NCBI RefSeq assembly: GCF_005146945.1
Contig: NZ_SWMS01000018.1
Location: forward strand, 62,001 to 126,000
Length of the DNA: 64,000 nucleotides
Direction of reading: 5' to 3'
Origin: Prauserella endophytica
GTDB lineage: Bacteria > Actinomycetota > Actinomycetes > Mycobacteriales > Pseudonocardiaceae
Position numbers and translations under genes: made by a program. Shown here in pieces: positions 26,261 through 34,115 of this stretch (within the stretch, counting starts at the first letter, position 1; each line of letters begins with the position of its first letter). Below the pieces are notes generated by a model. It did not search any database. It saw only the letters and a list, made by a program, of their open reading frames with translations, and had not been told where the DNA came from.

Positions 26261-27396
26261 CACACGCCCCCGTTCCGGTCCGTCGACACCGACGTGTCGT
26301 GACTGATCTGCTCGCCCCGGCCCAGCAGGCGTTGGTACGCCTGTCTCCCGTAGGTGAGCAACCGCTGCCGCGCGCCGAGCAGGCCCTGCGGACGGAAGAT
26401 CATCAGCACGATCAGCGCGAAGCCGAAGATCAGGTACCGGTACTCGGCGATGCCGAGGAACCTGGCCGGGATGTAGGCGACGATGATCGCGCCGAGTATC
26501 ACGCCGACCTTGTTGCCCGACCCACCGAGGATCACGGCCGCCAGGAACAGCATCGACGTCACCACGTCGAACTTCTGGTTGTTCACGAACGCCAGCTGGC
26601 CCGCGTACAGCGCGCCGGAGAGGCCACCGATCGCGGCGCCGATGACGAACGCCCAGATCTTGAACTTGAACGTGTTGACGCCCATGATCGCGGCGGCGTC
26701 CTCGTCGTCGCGGATCGCCACCCACGAGCGGCCGACGCGGCTGCGTTCGAGGTTTCCGACGAGCACCAGGATCACGATGATGATCGTGACCGTGAGCCAG
26801 TACCACGGCGTGCCGTCGGTGTTGTTGAAGATGGCCGTGCCGTCGGCGTGCGTGCCCGGCGGGTGCCCGACCTGCTGGAAGCCCTGGTTGCCGCGCAACG
26901 GCTCCAGGTTGTCCGCCAGCAGTCGCACGATCTCACCGAAGCCGAGGGTGACGATGGCGAGGTAGTCACCGCGCAGCCGCAGTGTCGGCGAGCCCAGGAT
27001 GACACCGAACACCATGGTGATCGCCATCGCGATCGGCAGCACAGCGAGGAACGGCAGCTTGGTGAGGGCGGAGTCAGGGCTGGTGAACAACGCGGCGACG
27101 TACGCGCCGACCGCGAAGAAGCCCACGTACCCGAGGTCGAGCAGGCCCGCCTGCCCCACCACGACGTTCAGTCCGATGGCGATCAGCGCGTATCGCGCCA
27201 CCTCGAACATCGCGATCGGGAAGTCGTAGCCGGGTTCGGTGGTGATGATGGGCGGGTTCAGCACCGGCAGCGCGTAGATGAACACCACCAGCGGGATCAT
27301 GATCGCCCACTGCTGGAACCGGTTGAGGTTGTTCCACCACTCGCCGAGCGAACGGCGGCCGGTGGTCGTCGGCGTCCTGGTCGTCGTGGTGGTCAT
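26260..27396 (-). CDS. livM: Branched-chain amino acid ABC importer, permease LivM
   Basis: A 378-residue inner-membrane permease with about nine or ten hydrophobic segments. The family fingerprint [20 protein letters not shown] followed by [14 protein letters not shown] is present, as is the coupling helix near [21 protein letters not shown] Thr/Pro/Arg-rich cytosolic N-tail precedes the first helix. It overlaps livH by 4 nt and livG by 1 nt or more (ATGA). It pairs with LivH to form the translocation path. Confidence 0.93.
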   Translation of the reverse strand: MTTTTTRTPTTTGRRSLGEWWNNLNRFQQWAIMIPLVVFIYALPVLNPPIITTEPGYDFPIAMFEVARYALIAIGLNVVVGQAGLLDLGYVGFFAVGAYVAALFTSPDSALTKLPFLAVLPIAMAITMVFGVILGSPTLRLRGDYLAIVTLGFGEIVRLLADNLEPLRGNQGFQQVGHPPGTHADGTAIFNNTDGTPWYWLTVTIIIVILVLVGNLERSRVGRSWVAIRDDEDAAAIMGVNTFKFKIWAFVIGAAIGGLSGALYAGQLAFVNNQKFDVVTSMLFLAAVILGGSGNKVGVILGAIIVAYIPARFLGIAEYRYLIFGFALIVLMIFRPQGLLGARQRLLTYGRQAYQRLLGRGEQISHDTSVSTDRNGGV

Positions 27397-28421
27397 ACCC
27401 GCGCCTTTCCGAGGGACTCGCCGAGGATGCCGGTCGGGCGGAACATCAGGATCAGCACGAGCAGCGCGAAGGCGACGACGTCACGCCATTCACCGCCGAA
27501 CAGCGACTGCCCGTAGTTCTCCATCAGCCCGAGCAGCAGCCCGCCGAGCAGCGCGCCGCGCAGGTTGCCGATGCCGCCGAGCACGGCGGCGGTGAACGCC
27601 TTGATCCCGAGCAGGAAACCACCCTGGTACGCGGCGCCCTGCGGGATCTTCATCATGTAGAACAGCGCCGCGGCGCCGGCGAGCAGACCCCCGATGAGGA
27701 ACGTCGTCATGATGACGCGTTCCTTGTTGACGCCCATGAGGGTCGCCGTGTCGGGATCCTGTGCGACGGCGCGGATGCCACGGCCGAACCGCGTTCTGTT
27801 GACGAACGTGTCGGCGACCAGCCAGAGCAGGATCGACGCCAGCACGATGATGATCGTGATGTTGGTGACGCTGGCGCCGAAGATCTCGAAGACCGGTTCG
27901 GGGCGCAGCAACCGGATGGCCTGCTCCGGGTTGCCGCCGCGCCAGATGAAGATCAGCTGCTGCAGCACGAACGAGGCGCCGATCGCGGTGATCAGGAAGA
28001 CCAGCCTGGGGGCGCCGCGGTTGCGCAACGGGCGGTAGGCCACGCGTTCGAGCACGACGGCCGTCGCGCCGGACGCCAGCACCGCGGCGAGCAGCGCCAG
28101 CAGCAGGAAGCCGACCAGTTCGAAGATCGCGAGCTCGGCGGTGGGGCCGGGCCGGAAACCGAGGGCGTAGAAGGTGAACCACGTCGCGTAGGCGCCGTAG
28201 ATGAACACCTCGGAGTGGGCGAAGTTGATGAGCTTGAGCACGCCGTAGACGAGCGTGTAGCCGAGCGCGACGAGCGCGTAGATGCTGCCCTGCGCGAGCC
28301 CGTCGACCGTGTTGCTCCAGAACTGGTCGATCAGGCCCTCGACGTCGAAGCTGATCAGGCTGTCACTCTGCGCAAGGTACAGCGAGGACAGGTGGTGATG
28401 AATGGACAAGTCGTTCTCCAC
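27393..28421 (-). CDS. livH: Branched-chain amino acid ABC importer, permease LivH
   Basis: A 342-residue permease. The family segment GLAQGSIYALVALGYTLVYG followed by VLKLINFAHSEVFIYGAY identifies LivH, and RFGRGIRAVAQDPDTATLMG is its cytosolic coupling loop. The GTG at 28421 is the only reasonable upstream start but has no clear RBS; an intercistronic hairpin lies immediately upstream, so translation initiation may be weak or coupled. It is transcribed after livK. Confidence 0.92.
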   Translation of the reverse strand: MENDLSIHHHLSSLYLAQSDSLISFDVEGLIDQFWSNTVDGLAQGSIYALVALGYTLVYGVLKLINFAHSEVFIYGAYATWFTFYALGFRPGPTAELAIFELVGFLLLALLAAVLASGATAVVLERVAYRPLRNRGAPRLVFLITAIGASFVLQQLIFIWRGGNPEQAIRLLRPEPVFEIFGASVTNITIIIVLASILLWLVADTFVNRTRFGRGIRAVAQDPDTATLMGVNKERVIMTTFLIGGLLAGAAALFYMMKIPQGAAYQGGFLLGIKAFTAAVLGGIGNLRGALLGGLLLGLMENYGQSLFGGEWRDVVAFALLVLILMFRPTGILGESLGKARV

Positions 28422-28430
28422 GTGGGGGCC

Positions 28431-28471
28431 GGGGCGCGCGCCGGCGGGATCGGCCGCCGGGCGCGCGCCCC
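28431..28471 (-). promoter_or_regulatory. Intercistronic hairpin between livK and livH
   Basis: GGGGCGCGCGCCGGCGG (28431-28447) pairs with CCGCCGGGCGCGCGCCCC (28454-28471) with one bulge and a 6-nt loop. It lacks a U-tract and follows the livK stop by 25 bp. Such hairpins after the binding-protein gene often protect the upstream message or partly stop transcription, so that the binding protein is made in excess over the permeases. Confidence 0.6.
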
Positions 28472-28496
28472 GACAAGGAAGTGCGTGACCCGGAGA

Positions 28497-29720
28497 TCAG
28501 CCCTTGGGCTTGATCTCGGTGTTGCGGACGATCTGACCGTTCTCGACCTTGTAGGTCCAGACGGTGCTCTCTGCCAGCTCGCCCTTCTCGTTCCACTTGA
28601 AGCTCTTGGTCAGGCCCTGTCCCTCGTAGCCCTTGACGAACTCGAGCATGCCCGCGCGGTCCTTGACGCCCGAGTCGATGCCCTTCAGCAGGATCGTCGC
28701 GAGGTCGTAGCCCTCCGGGGAGTACGTGCCGGGCGCCCTGCCCCCGGACACCTGCTTGTAGCCCTCGTTGAACTCGGTGAACTGGTCGGCGGGAACGCAC
28801 GGGCACGTGAAGTACACGCCCTCGGCCGCGTCACCGGCGCCCTTGACGAACTCGTCGTCCTTCACGCCGTCGGGGCCGACGAACTGGGCCTCGACACCGG
28901 CGTCGAACAGCTGCTGCGCGAACGGCGCGGCCTCCTGGTAGTAGCCGGAGAAGAAGATCGCGTCCGGGTTCTCGCCCTTGATGCTGTTGACGACCGCGGA
29001 GAAGTCCGTCTGCTTGGTCTTGATCTGTTCCTGGCAGCTCGCCTTGTCACCGAGGCGATCGGTGATCGAGTTCGCGAGGCCGATGCCGTACTCGGAGTCG
29101 TCGCGGACGACGCAGACGGTCTGCGCGCCCAGCTCCTCGGTGATGAACTGCGCGGCGGCGGGGCCCTGTGTGTTGTCGTTGCCGAGACCGCGGAAGAAGG
29201 TCTTCCAGCCGTTCTCGCTCAGCGCGGGGTTGGTGGCCGACGGTGTGACCTGCACCAGGCCGGCGTCGTCGAAGATGTTGCCCGCGGCCTTCGACTCGCC
29301 GGAGAACGGCAGGCCGACGACGCCGATGATGTCCTGCGTGTTGACGATCTGCGTGACGATGCCGGGAGCGCGGTCGGGGGTGCCCTCGGTTTCGAACTCC
29401 TGCAGCTCGACCTGGCAGTTCGGGTTGTTCGAGTTGTGCCGCTCGATGGCGACCTTCACGCCGTTGAGGATGTTCTGCCCCAGTGCGGCGTTCGCGCCGT
29501 TGATCGTGCCCGCGTAGGCCAGCTTGGTGCCGGCGTCGCAGGTGGCGTTGCCGTCGCCGGCGGGGTCAGCGGCGTTGGCTGCCTGAGCTGGTGCGCTGGC
29601 CTGCGGCTGCGAACCCGTGTCGTCGCCACCCCCGTCCTCGGTGCGCGCGGCGCACGCGCCGAGAACCAGCGACGCCGTCGCCGCCAGCACCACAACCCGC
29701 CCAAAGCGTGCTCTTGACAC
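28497..29720 (-). CDS. livK: Branched-chain amino acid ABC importer, binding lipoprotein
   Basis: A 407-residue periplasmic-binding-protein-like lipoprotein anchored outside the membrane. The signal peptide ends with the lipobox LVLGAC (Cys22), followed by a flexible Gly/Asp/Gln/Ala-rich linker. The mature domain has the Peripla_BP_6 pattern: KLAYAGTINGANAALGQNIL near the start, DIIGVVGLPFSGESKAAGNI, and VVRDDSEYGIGLANSITDRL. The start ATG is at 29720. The ligand could be a branched-chain amino acid, amide or urea. Confidence 0.92.
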   Translation of the reverse strand: MSRARFGRVVVLAATASLVLGACAARTEDGGGDDTGSQPQASAPAQAANAADPAGDGNATCDAGTKLAYAGTINGANAALGQNILNGVKVAIERHNSNNPNCQVELQEFETEGTPDRAPGIVTQIVNTQDIIGVVGLPFSGESKAAGNIFDDAGLVQVTPSATNPALSENGWKTFFRGLGNDNTQGPAAAQFITEELGAQTVCVVRDDSEYGIGLANSITDRLGDKASCQEQIKTKQTDFSAVVNSIKGENPDAIFFSGYYQEAAPFAQQLFDAGVEAQFVGPDGVKDDEFVKGAGDAAEGVYFTCPCVPADQFTEFNEGYKQVSGGRAPGTYSPEGYDLATILLKGIDSGVKDRAGMLEFVKGYEGQGLTKSFKWNEKGELAESTVWTYKVENGQIVRNTEIKPKG

Positions 29721-30070
29721 ATTTCCTCCCGATGTCCTTCAAAGACGCAGGAACGCGACCCCACCCCGAAAGGTCGAGACCTGACTGGGCGATGAAGTTA
29801 GCCGCGCGTCAGGTGATTGCACAGCAACCGTCAGCCGTTGTATCCACATCGTGACGGTTTCAGGGACGGTTAGCCGACAGCTCAGGCCCGATCGAAGCAA
29901 CGCGACAATCAGGTCTGTACCAGCGGTAGTCAACGAGCGCACTTGCGATGCGATCTCCCCAGCCCCTGCCACCCCGTGTCCCCTTCTCGAGTGAGAGGAA
30001 CCGTACAGCACGCGAACCAGCCGAAAGTCGCACTCGGCGGCCGACCCGCCAGCCGGACCAGCACCATCGC
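29721..30070. other. Gene-free leader region upstream of livK
   Basis: About 350 bp between the livK start and the terminator of the ANTAR gene. No coding sequence is supported. It should contain the livK promoter on the minus strand; the stretch 29815-29875 contains two similar GACGGTT/GACGGTTAG words that could be regulator half-sites, but no known consensus is certain. Confidence 0.6.
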
Positions 30071-30124
30071 ACAAAAGCACCCCAGGCTTGTGTTCTACAT
30101 CACAAGCCTGGGGTGCTTTTGTGT
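30071..30124. terminator. Perfect 23-bp stem terminator of the ANTAR gene
   Basis: CACAAAAGCACCCCAGGCTT plus GTG (30071-30093) pairs exactly with 30102-30124 across an 8-nt loop. Both ends carry A/T runs (AAAA on the left, TTTT on the right), so the element can terminate transcription from either side. It lies 13 bp beyond the stop of the minus-strand ANTAR regulator. Confidence 0.92.
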
Positions 30125-30137
30125 CCGGGCGGGCCGG

Positions 30138-30758
30138 TTACTTGGCGATGTTGTCGACGACGGCCTGCGCGACGGCCTTCATCGTGGTCCTGCGGTCCAT
30201 CGCGGTGCGCTGGATCCAGCGGAAGGCATCGGGCTCGCTGAGTCCCTGCTGGCTCATGAGCAGGCCCTTCGCGCGGTCGATCAGCTTGCGCGTCTCGAGC
30301 CGCTCGTTGAGCCCGGCGACCTCGGACTCGAGCGCCTGCAACTCGGCGAACCGGCTGACGGCGAGCTCGATGGCGGGCACCAGGTCACGCTTCGCGAAGG
30401 GCTTCACCAGGTAGGCCATGGTTCCGGCCTCGCGGGCGCGTTCCACCAGGTCACGCTGGCTGAAGGCGGTGAGGATGACGACGGGCGCGACCCGGTCACC
30501 GGTGATCTTGGCGGCTGCCTCGATGCCGTCGAGCTTGGGCATCTTGACGTCGAGGATCACGAGATCGGGCTTGAGATCGGCGGCGAGTTTGATAGCTTCT
30601 TCCCCGTCGCCGGCCTCGCCGACCACCTCGTAGCCTTCCTCGCGCAACATTTCGACGAGGTCAAGCCGGATCAGTGCCTCGTCCTCCGCGACGAGCACAC
30701 GACGCTGCGGTGCGGTGACAACACCGTTGGCCTCGGCCTCGGTAGCCGCTTCGGTCAC
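30138..30758 (-). CDS. pdtaR: ANTAR-domain response regulator (PdtaR/AmiR-like)
   Basis: A 206-residue regulator that acts on RNA. The receiver domain (RRVLVAEDEALIRLDLVEML; phospho-acceptor Asp70 in VILDVKMPK; Lys in YLVKPFAKRDL) is followed by a short helix and an ANTAR domain (LIDRAKGLLMSQQGLSEPDA, FRWIQRTAMDRRTTM). ANTAR proteins bind paired RNA hairpins and block terminators. Start GTG 30758 has RBS AGGAGGA; the frame upstream is unsupported. The location next to polA/rpsA/coaE matches the mycobacterial pdtaR locus, where the partner kinase PdtaS is encoded elsewhere; the symbol is given on that basis. Confidence 0.88.
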   Translation of the reverse strand: MTEAATEAEANGVVTAPQRRVLVAEDEALIRLDLVEMLREEGYEVVGEAGDGEEAIKLAADLKPDLVILDVKMPKLDGIEAAAKITGDRVAPVVILTAFSQRDLVERAREAGTMAYLVKPFAKRDLVPAIELAVSRFAELQALESEVAGLNERLETRKLIDRAKGLLMSQQGLSEPDAFRWIQRTAMDRRTTMKAVAQAVVDNIAK

Positions 30759-30954
30759 CGGGGTCCTCCTGGGCGATCGACGGGATGTGAATACGTGCGG
30801 CGTGCCGCGGTTCCAGGTTACCGGTGAACGGCGTATCCAGAGAGATGGCGTTCGCCACGTGCGGTGATCGCCGCGTTGGCACATCGGACGAAACATTCCC
30901 GTGGTAGCCCGAATGCCGGGGCCCGTGCGACGGCGAGTAAAGTTCGGGGCCCAG

Positions 30955-31028
30955 GCCCCCGTAGCCCAATTGGCAGAGGCACACGACTCAAAATCGTGCA
31001 AGTGTGAGTTCGAGTCTCACCGGGGGCA
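30955..31028 (+). tRNA. tRNA with anticodon CAA (Leu), class I architecture
   Basis: A full cloverleaf folds. The acceptor is GCCCCCG/CGGGGGC with discriminator A (31028). The D arm is GCC..GGC. The anticodon stem is CACGA/TCGTG with loop CTCAAAA, giving anticodon CAA at 30989-30991. The variable loop has only 5 nt (CAAGT, 30999-31003), and the T arm is GTGAG-TTCGAGT-CTCAC. The anticodon reads Leu UUG, yet bacterial tRNA-Leu normally has a long class II variable arm, which is absent here. The 3' CCA is not fully encoded. Confidence 0.9.
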
Positions 31029-31389
31029 CCCTCCAAGGACACCCGAGCTCGGCCTTCTTACCAGGGCAAACCCCGTGAGGGACCGATCTTGTGCTGCCTC
31101 ACTGTGTCTCGCTGTGCCCCTTCGCCATCCGGTGTCACTGAGTGCCCGCCCATTCGGCCCACCTGGGCCGACGGCAAGCAAGCAGCAAGCCAGGTCGACA
31201 CACACGCGTGCCGGAGGTCGTAGGGGCGGCGCCTTGCGTGTCTTCTCCTGCACCCGCGCCACTATGGATTTCCAACGCGGCCGCCAGTGAGGTGCCGGTG
31301 TCGTTCCAAGTGTCGAACAGCAGCCGTAAGCGGTCGAGGACAGGGACTGGCCATCCGGGTTCCGCGGGGACAGCCCCGCACAGGGTGCC
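31029..31389. other. Gene-free region downstream of the tRNA
   Basis: About 360 bp with no convincing coding sequence: open frames here lack high-GC third-position bias and a ribosome binding site. Sites just 3' of tRNAs are common phage and element attachment sites, but no integrase or duplicated tRNA end was found in the window. Confidence 0.5.
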
Positions 31390-31869
31390 TTACCTTTCCC
31401 CGCTCGGTCGGCGTACTTCGGCGGCTCGGTTCATCCGAATGCCCAACAAGAGTCCCAGGCCGATCATTCCGATGGCCAGACCAAGGTGCAGCCAGTTGTC
31501 AGCGTTGTTCAGGGGCACGAAGTTGGCCGAAGAGTCGTGGTCGATCACGAGCCCGTAGATCCAGAGGACCAAATAGATCACGCCCCCGCCGATGAGGAAC
31601 GCTCGCGAGCCGGATGCGCTGCGCGCCAGGGCGAGACCCACGACGCCGAAGAGAAGATGCACGATGTTGTGCAAGATCGAGACCTTGAAGACACCGAGGA
31701 GCATGGCCTCGGATTCGTGGCCAGCGAAAGTCATAGCGTCATAATTCGTGGTCACACCTGGAATGAACCCCAGGATGCCCACCAGTAGAAAGACCGCGGC
31801 CACGATCGCCGCCGTCCTCCGCAACATCACACCCAGGTTGCCCCCGAGCTGCTCTTGTCGACCGGTCAT
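31390..31869 (-). CDS. DUF4383 membrane protein
   Basis: A 159-residue protein with four membrane segments: TAAIVAAVFLLVGILGFIPG, ILHNIVHLLFGVVGLALARS, FLIGGGVIYLVLWIYGLVID and WLHLGLAIGMIGLGLLLGIR. The loop between helices 1 and 2 and the HNIVHL motif match the actinobacterial DUF4383 family of unknown function. Start ATG 31869 is preferred because GGAGGG sits 7 nt upstream. It appears monocistronic. Confidence 0.85.
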   Translation of the reverse strand: MTGRQEQLGGNLGVMLRRTAAIVAAVFLLVGILGFIPGVTTNYDAMTFAGHESEAMLLGVFKVSILHNIVHLLFGVVGLALARSASGSRAFLIGGGVIYLVLWIYGLVIDHDSSANFVPLNNADNWLHLGLAIGMIGLGLLLGIRMNRAAEVRRPSGER

Positions 31870-31920
31870 GTCCGTTCCCTCCACATTCTGGTCTCGAGCG
31901 AGTGCCCAATGCGAGGCGTC

Positions 31921-32100
31921 CTACACCTGTGCCGCGCCAGCAGTCACGGCGGCAGACCGGGTCGAGCCCGGCTCGGCGTAGGCGGCGACGTCCTCCTCGC
32001 TGTCGAACGCCGGGATCCCGTCGGCCGCACCCAGGCTCATCAGCACGAAGAGGCCGACGTAGCCGAGTCCTGCGGTCGGCACCCAGGTCACCGTGATCAT
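31921..32100 (-). CDS. Possible 59-aa membrane peptide
   Basis: An open frame from ATG 32100 encodes 59 residues with high-GC third positions. It has a hydrophobic segment VPTAGLGYVGLFVLMSLGAA and an acidic tail (FDSEEDVAAYAEPGS). No family is recognised and no strong ribosome site is seen; it could be the end of a decayed longer gene. Low confidence. Confidence 0.3.
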   Translation of the reverse strand: MITVTWVPTAGLGYVGLFVLMSLGAADGIPAFDSEEDVAAYAEPGSTRSAAVTAGAAQV

Positions 32101-32349
32101 CACCGTCGACGGTGTACGTGCCGCGGGTGCCGCCCAGCCTGGCGGGTGCGCCCGGCTGCCGAACCTGCGACCACGGTCGCGGGGGACCTGGGTCATCCTC
32201 GGGCGGTTCACGATCGGGTGCCCACCACCCTCATGGTCGCCGCGGGCGAGGGCATCGTGGCCAGGTGCCGTGGCCAGCAGAGCACGCGGCCGCTCCCACC
32301 AGGTGTCCTCGCGGCTCGACGAGCTGATCCGGAACGCGATGCGAGCGGG
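32101..32349. other. Gene-free, possibly degraded region
   Basis: This 250-bp stretch lies between the possible 59-aa gene and the end of the immunity cluster. Short coding-like pieces in different frames on the plus strand (for example VPTTLMVAAGEGIVA and SSRLDELIRNAMRAG) suggest a decayed gene, but none can be assigned. Confidence 0.35.
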
Positions 32350-33195
32350 TCAGTCCTCTGTGGACGACTGCCCGGTGATGGCCGCGACGGCCTTCTTCCT
32401 CGCCGGTTCACCGACCTCGGGCAGAACGAAGTTGCGCGCCCGCAAATACGCCATGAGATCGGGGTCCGGCGCGATCGCGTGCTCACGCAGGTAGTAGCCC
32501 ACCGACCCCGGCCACACCCACACGCCGTCGGTGCGGAAGTTCAGCGGCACCGCCGGCTCGCGGTCCGGCGCGAACGCGTCGGTGTCGTAGCTGCGGGCGG
32601 CCATCACGACGGGCGCCTTCGTGAGGTAGTCGAGCGCGCGGTCCCGCTCGGCGGGCGGCAGCGGTGGCCGGTTGACGACGGGCCTGCCGTCGGGGTCGAG
32701 CCCGTCGTAGACGCGGGGCTGGCGCAGCCCGTACTCGTCGGCTGGCCGGTCGCCCGAATCCCCCCTGGCCCGCTTCGTCAGCCACTCCGGGACGAACTGG
32801 TCGGCCCTCGGGAAGAACCGCAGCTCGTCGGCGAAACCGATCGGCGGCGGCACGCGCCGCCAGCCCGGCTCCTCGTCGATCACGAACTCCGTGCGAGGAG
32901 GACCGCCCGGCACGAAGACGAGCGCGGCCGCCAGCCACGTGCCGCGACCAGGCTGGTACATGCCCGTGCGCAGGGTGCCGAGCAGCTGCACCGCCGGGGG
33001 CGGCGGCTGCAGGGGCACCGGCGTGCCGTCGGGCCTGGTGACCACGACGTCTGCCTCGATGTGCCTGCCCGCGGCGCGGTACTCGACGCGCACCTGCCGC
33101 CAGCCGGGCGGCAGACCGGCGGTGACCGCCTGGCCGATCTGCCCAATCAGCTGTTGCCGCTGCTGCGGGTTCAGCGGGCCCGGTGGCTGGCTCAT
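32350..33195 (-). CDS. Putative immunity protein 3, YezG-like plus extra domain
   Basis: A 281-residue cytosolic protein. Residues ~1-145 match the two smaller upstream proteins: LPPGWRQVRVEYRAAGRHIE, then LLGTLRTGMYQPGRGTWLAA, then FVIDEEPGWRRVPPPIGFAD, the 'GW....MY..GRGTW......F..DE.P.W' pattern of YezG/DUF600-type immunity proteins. Residues ~150-281 are an extra domain (LDYLTKAPVVMAARSYDTDA, FRTDGVWVWPGSVGYYLREH) that I know as frequent in actinobacterial toxin loci but with no assigned function. It follows immunity 2 by 9 nt. It may counter the nuclease toxin or a sibling toxin tip. Confidence 0.7.
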   Translation of the reverse strand: MSQPPGPLNPQQRQQLIGQIGQAVTAGLPPGWRQVRVEYRAAGRHIEADVVVTRPDGTPVPLQPPPPAVQLLGTLRTGMYQPGRGTWLAAALVFVPGGPPRTEFVIDEEPGWRRVPPPIGFADELRFFPRADQFVPEWLTKRARGDSGDRPADEYGLRQPRVYDGLDPDGRPVVNRPPLPPAERDRALDYLTKAPVVMAARSYDTDAFAPDREPAVPLNFRTDGVWVWPGSVGYYLREHAIAPDPDLMAYLRARNFVLPEVGEPARKKAVAAITGQSSTED

Positions 33196-33204
33196 CGGGT
33201 ACTC

Positions 33205-33633
33205 CTAACCCTGCAACCCGCGCTGGAACCAGTCGGGCATGTTCTCCGGCGAGCGCGGGAAACGTTCCTGCTCGCGCTGGAAGTGCTCCCGTTCCGGCGC
33301 CGACGGAAACGACGGCAGGTCGTTGTAGTTGTACTTCACGGAGAACGTGTCGGGCGGATCGATGATCAGGCGGAACGAGTACCAGGTGCCCACGTCCTGG
33401 GTGTACATGCCGCTCCGCAGATCGGAGAACAGCGGTGCGAGCGTGCGCGGCGGCGAAAGCCTGACCACACGGCCGTCGGCCAGCATGGCGCTCGCCCCGA
33501 CGTTGACCTTTCCGCCCAGCGTCAGGTAGTCCATGATGATTCGCTGCCAACCGGAGGGGGCTTGCTCGAGCACGACCTTGGTCGCCTCACCGAGCAGGCG
33601 GTACTGCTCGTCCGGCGGCATCGGCGTCGTCAT
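33205..33633 (-). CDS. Putative immunity protein 2, YezG-like
   Basis: A 142-residue cytosolic protein. The same landmarks recur: APSGWQRIIMDYLTLGGKVN, LFSDLRSGMYTQDVGTWYSF and RLIIDPPDTFSVKYNYNDLP, ending in an amphipathic PRSPENMPDWFQRGL like the end of its neighbour (PRSEEHVPGWLRQRI). YezG-type proteins neutralise LXG nuclease toxins such as YeeF of Bacillus. ATG 33633 follows immunity 1 by 41 nt. It diverges strongly from its neighbours, so it may protect against a different allele of the toxin. Confidence 0.72.
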   Translation of the reverse strand: MTTPMPPDEQYRLLGEATKVVLEQAPSGWQRIIMDYLTLGGKVNVGASAMLADGRVVRLSPPRTLAPLFSDLRSGMYTQDVGTWYSFRLIIDPPDTFSVKYNYNDLPSFPSAPEREHFQREQERFPRSPENMPDWFQRGLQG

Positions 33634-33674
33634 CCTGGTTTCGTCCTCTCGCCTCGTCCAGTGTCCCGCGTACC

Positions 33675-34115
33675 TTAGGACACCGCGTTGGACGCGTTGT
33701 CCTGGCCCGCCTCGTCGATCCGCTGCCGCAGCCAGCCCGGAACGTGCTCCTCCGACCTCGGAAAAGCCGCCAGGTCATGGGCGAAAACCCACGGTGGGAC
33801 ATCGGGAACCCACGCCGGGTCCTCGTCCAGGTTGAAGGAGACCTCGGGCTGCCCGCCGGAGGTGAGCACGAACCTCGCGGAGAACCACGTACCCCTGTCC
33901 TGCTCGTACATTTCCTTGCGCAGCGCGGAAATCTCGTCCTCCATGGAGCGGGGCGAGATGTCCGGGGTCGACCCGTCCGCCATCGTCACGGCGAACTCGG
34001 TCTGCACGACGGCCGCCAGAGCCCAGACGGAGAAGACGATGCGCCGCCAGCCTTCGGGCGCTTCTTGCGTGAGCCGCGCGAAGATCGCCTGGATCGCGTC
34101 GTCAGTCGTCGCCAT
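33675..34115 (-). CDS. Putative immunity protein 1, YezG-like, overlaps toxin
   Basis: A 146-residue cytosolic protein whose ATG (34115) lies 14 nt inside the 3' end of the toxin gene, so toxin and antidote are translationally coupled. Landmarks: EAPEGWRRIVFSVWALAAVV, ISALRKEMYEQDRGTWFSAR and FNLDEDPAWVPDVPPWVFAH. The pattern corresponds to YezG/DUF600 immunity proteins. Being directly coupled, this is the best candidate for the cognate inhibitor of the C-terminal nuclease-like domain. Binding is inferred. Confidence 0.75.
   Translation of the reverse strand: MATTDDAIQAIFARLTQEAPEGWRRIVFSVWALAAVVQTEFAVTMADGSTPDISPRSMEDEISALRKEMYEQDRGTWFSARFVLTSGGQPEVSFNLDEDPAWVPDVPPWVFAHDLAAFPRSEEHVPGWLRQRIDEAGQDNASNAVS

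Noticed and set aside
31017-31262. 81-codon minus-strand open frame just after the tRNA, considered as an integrase remnant
   Set aside because: No integrase motif, no RBS and no duplicated tRNA 3' end nearby.
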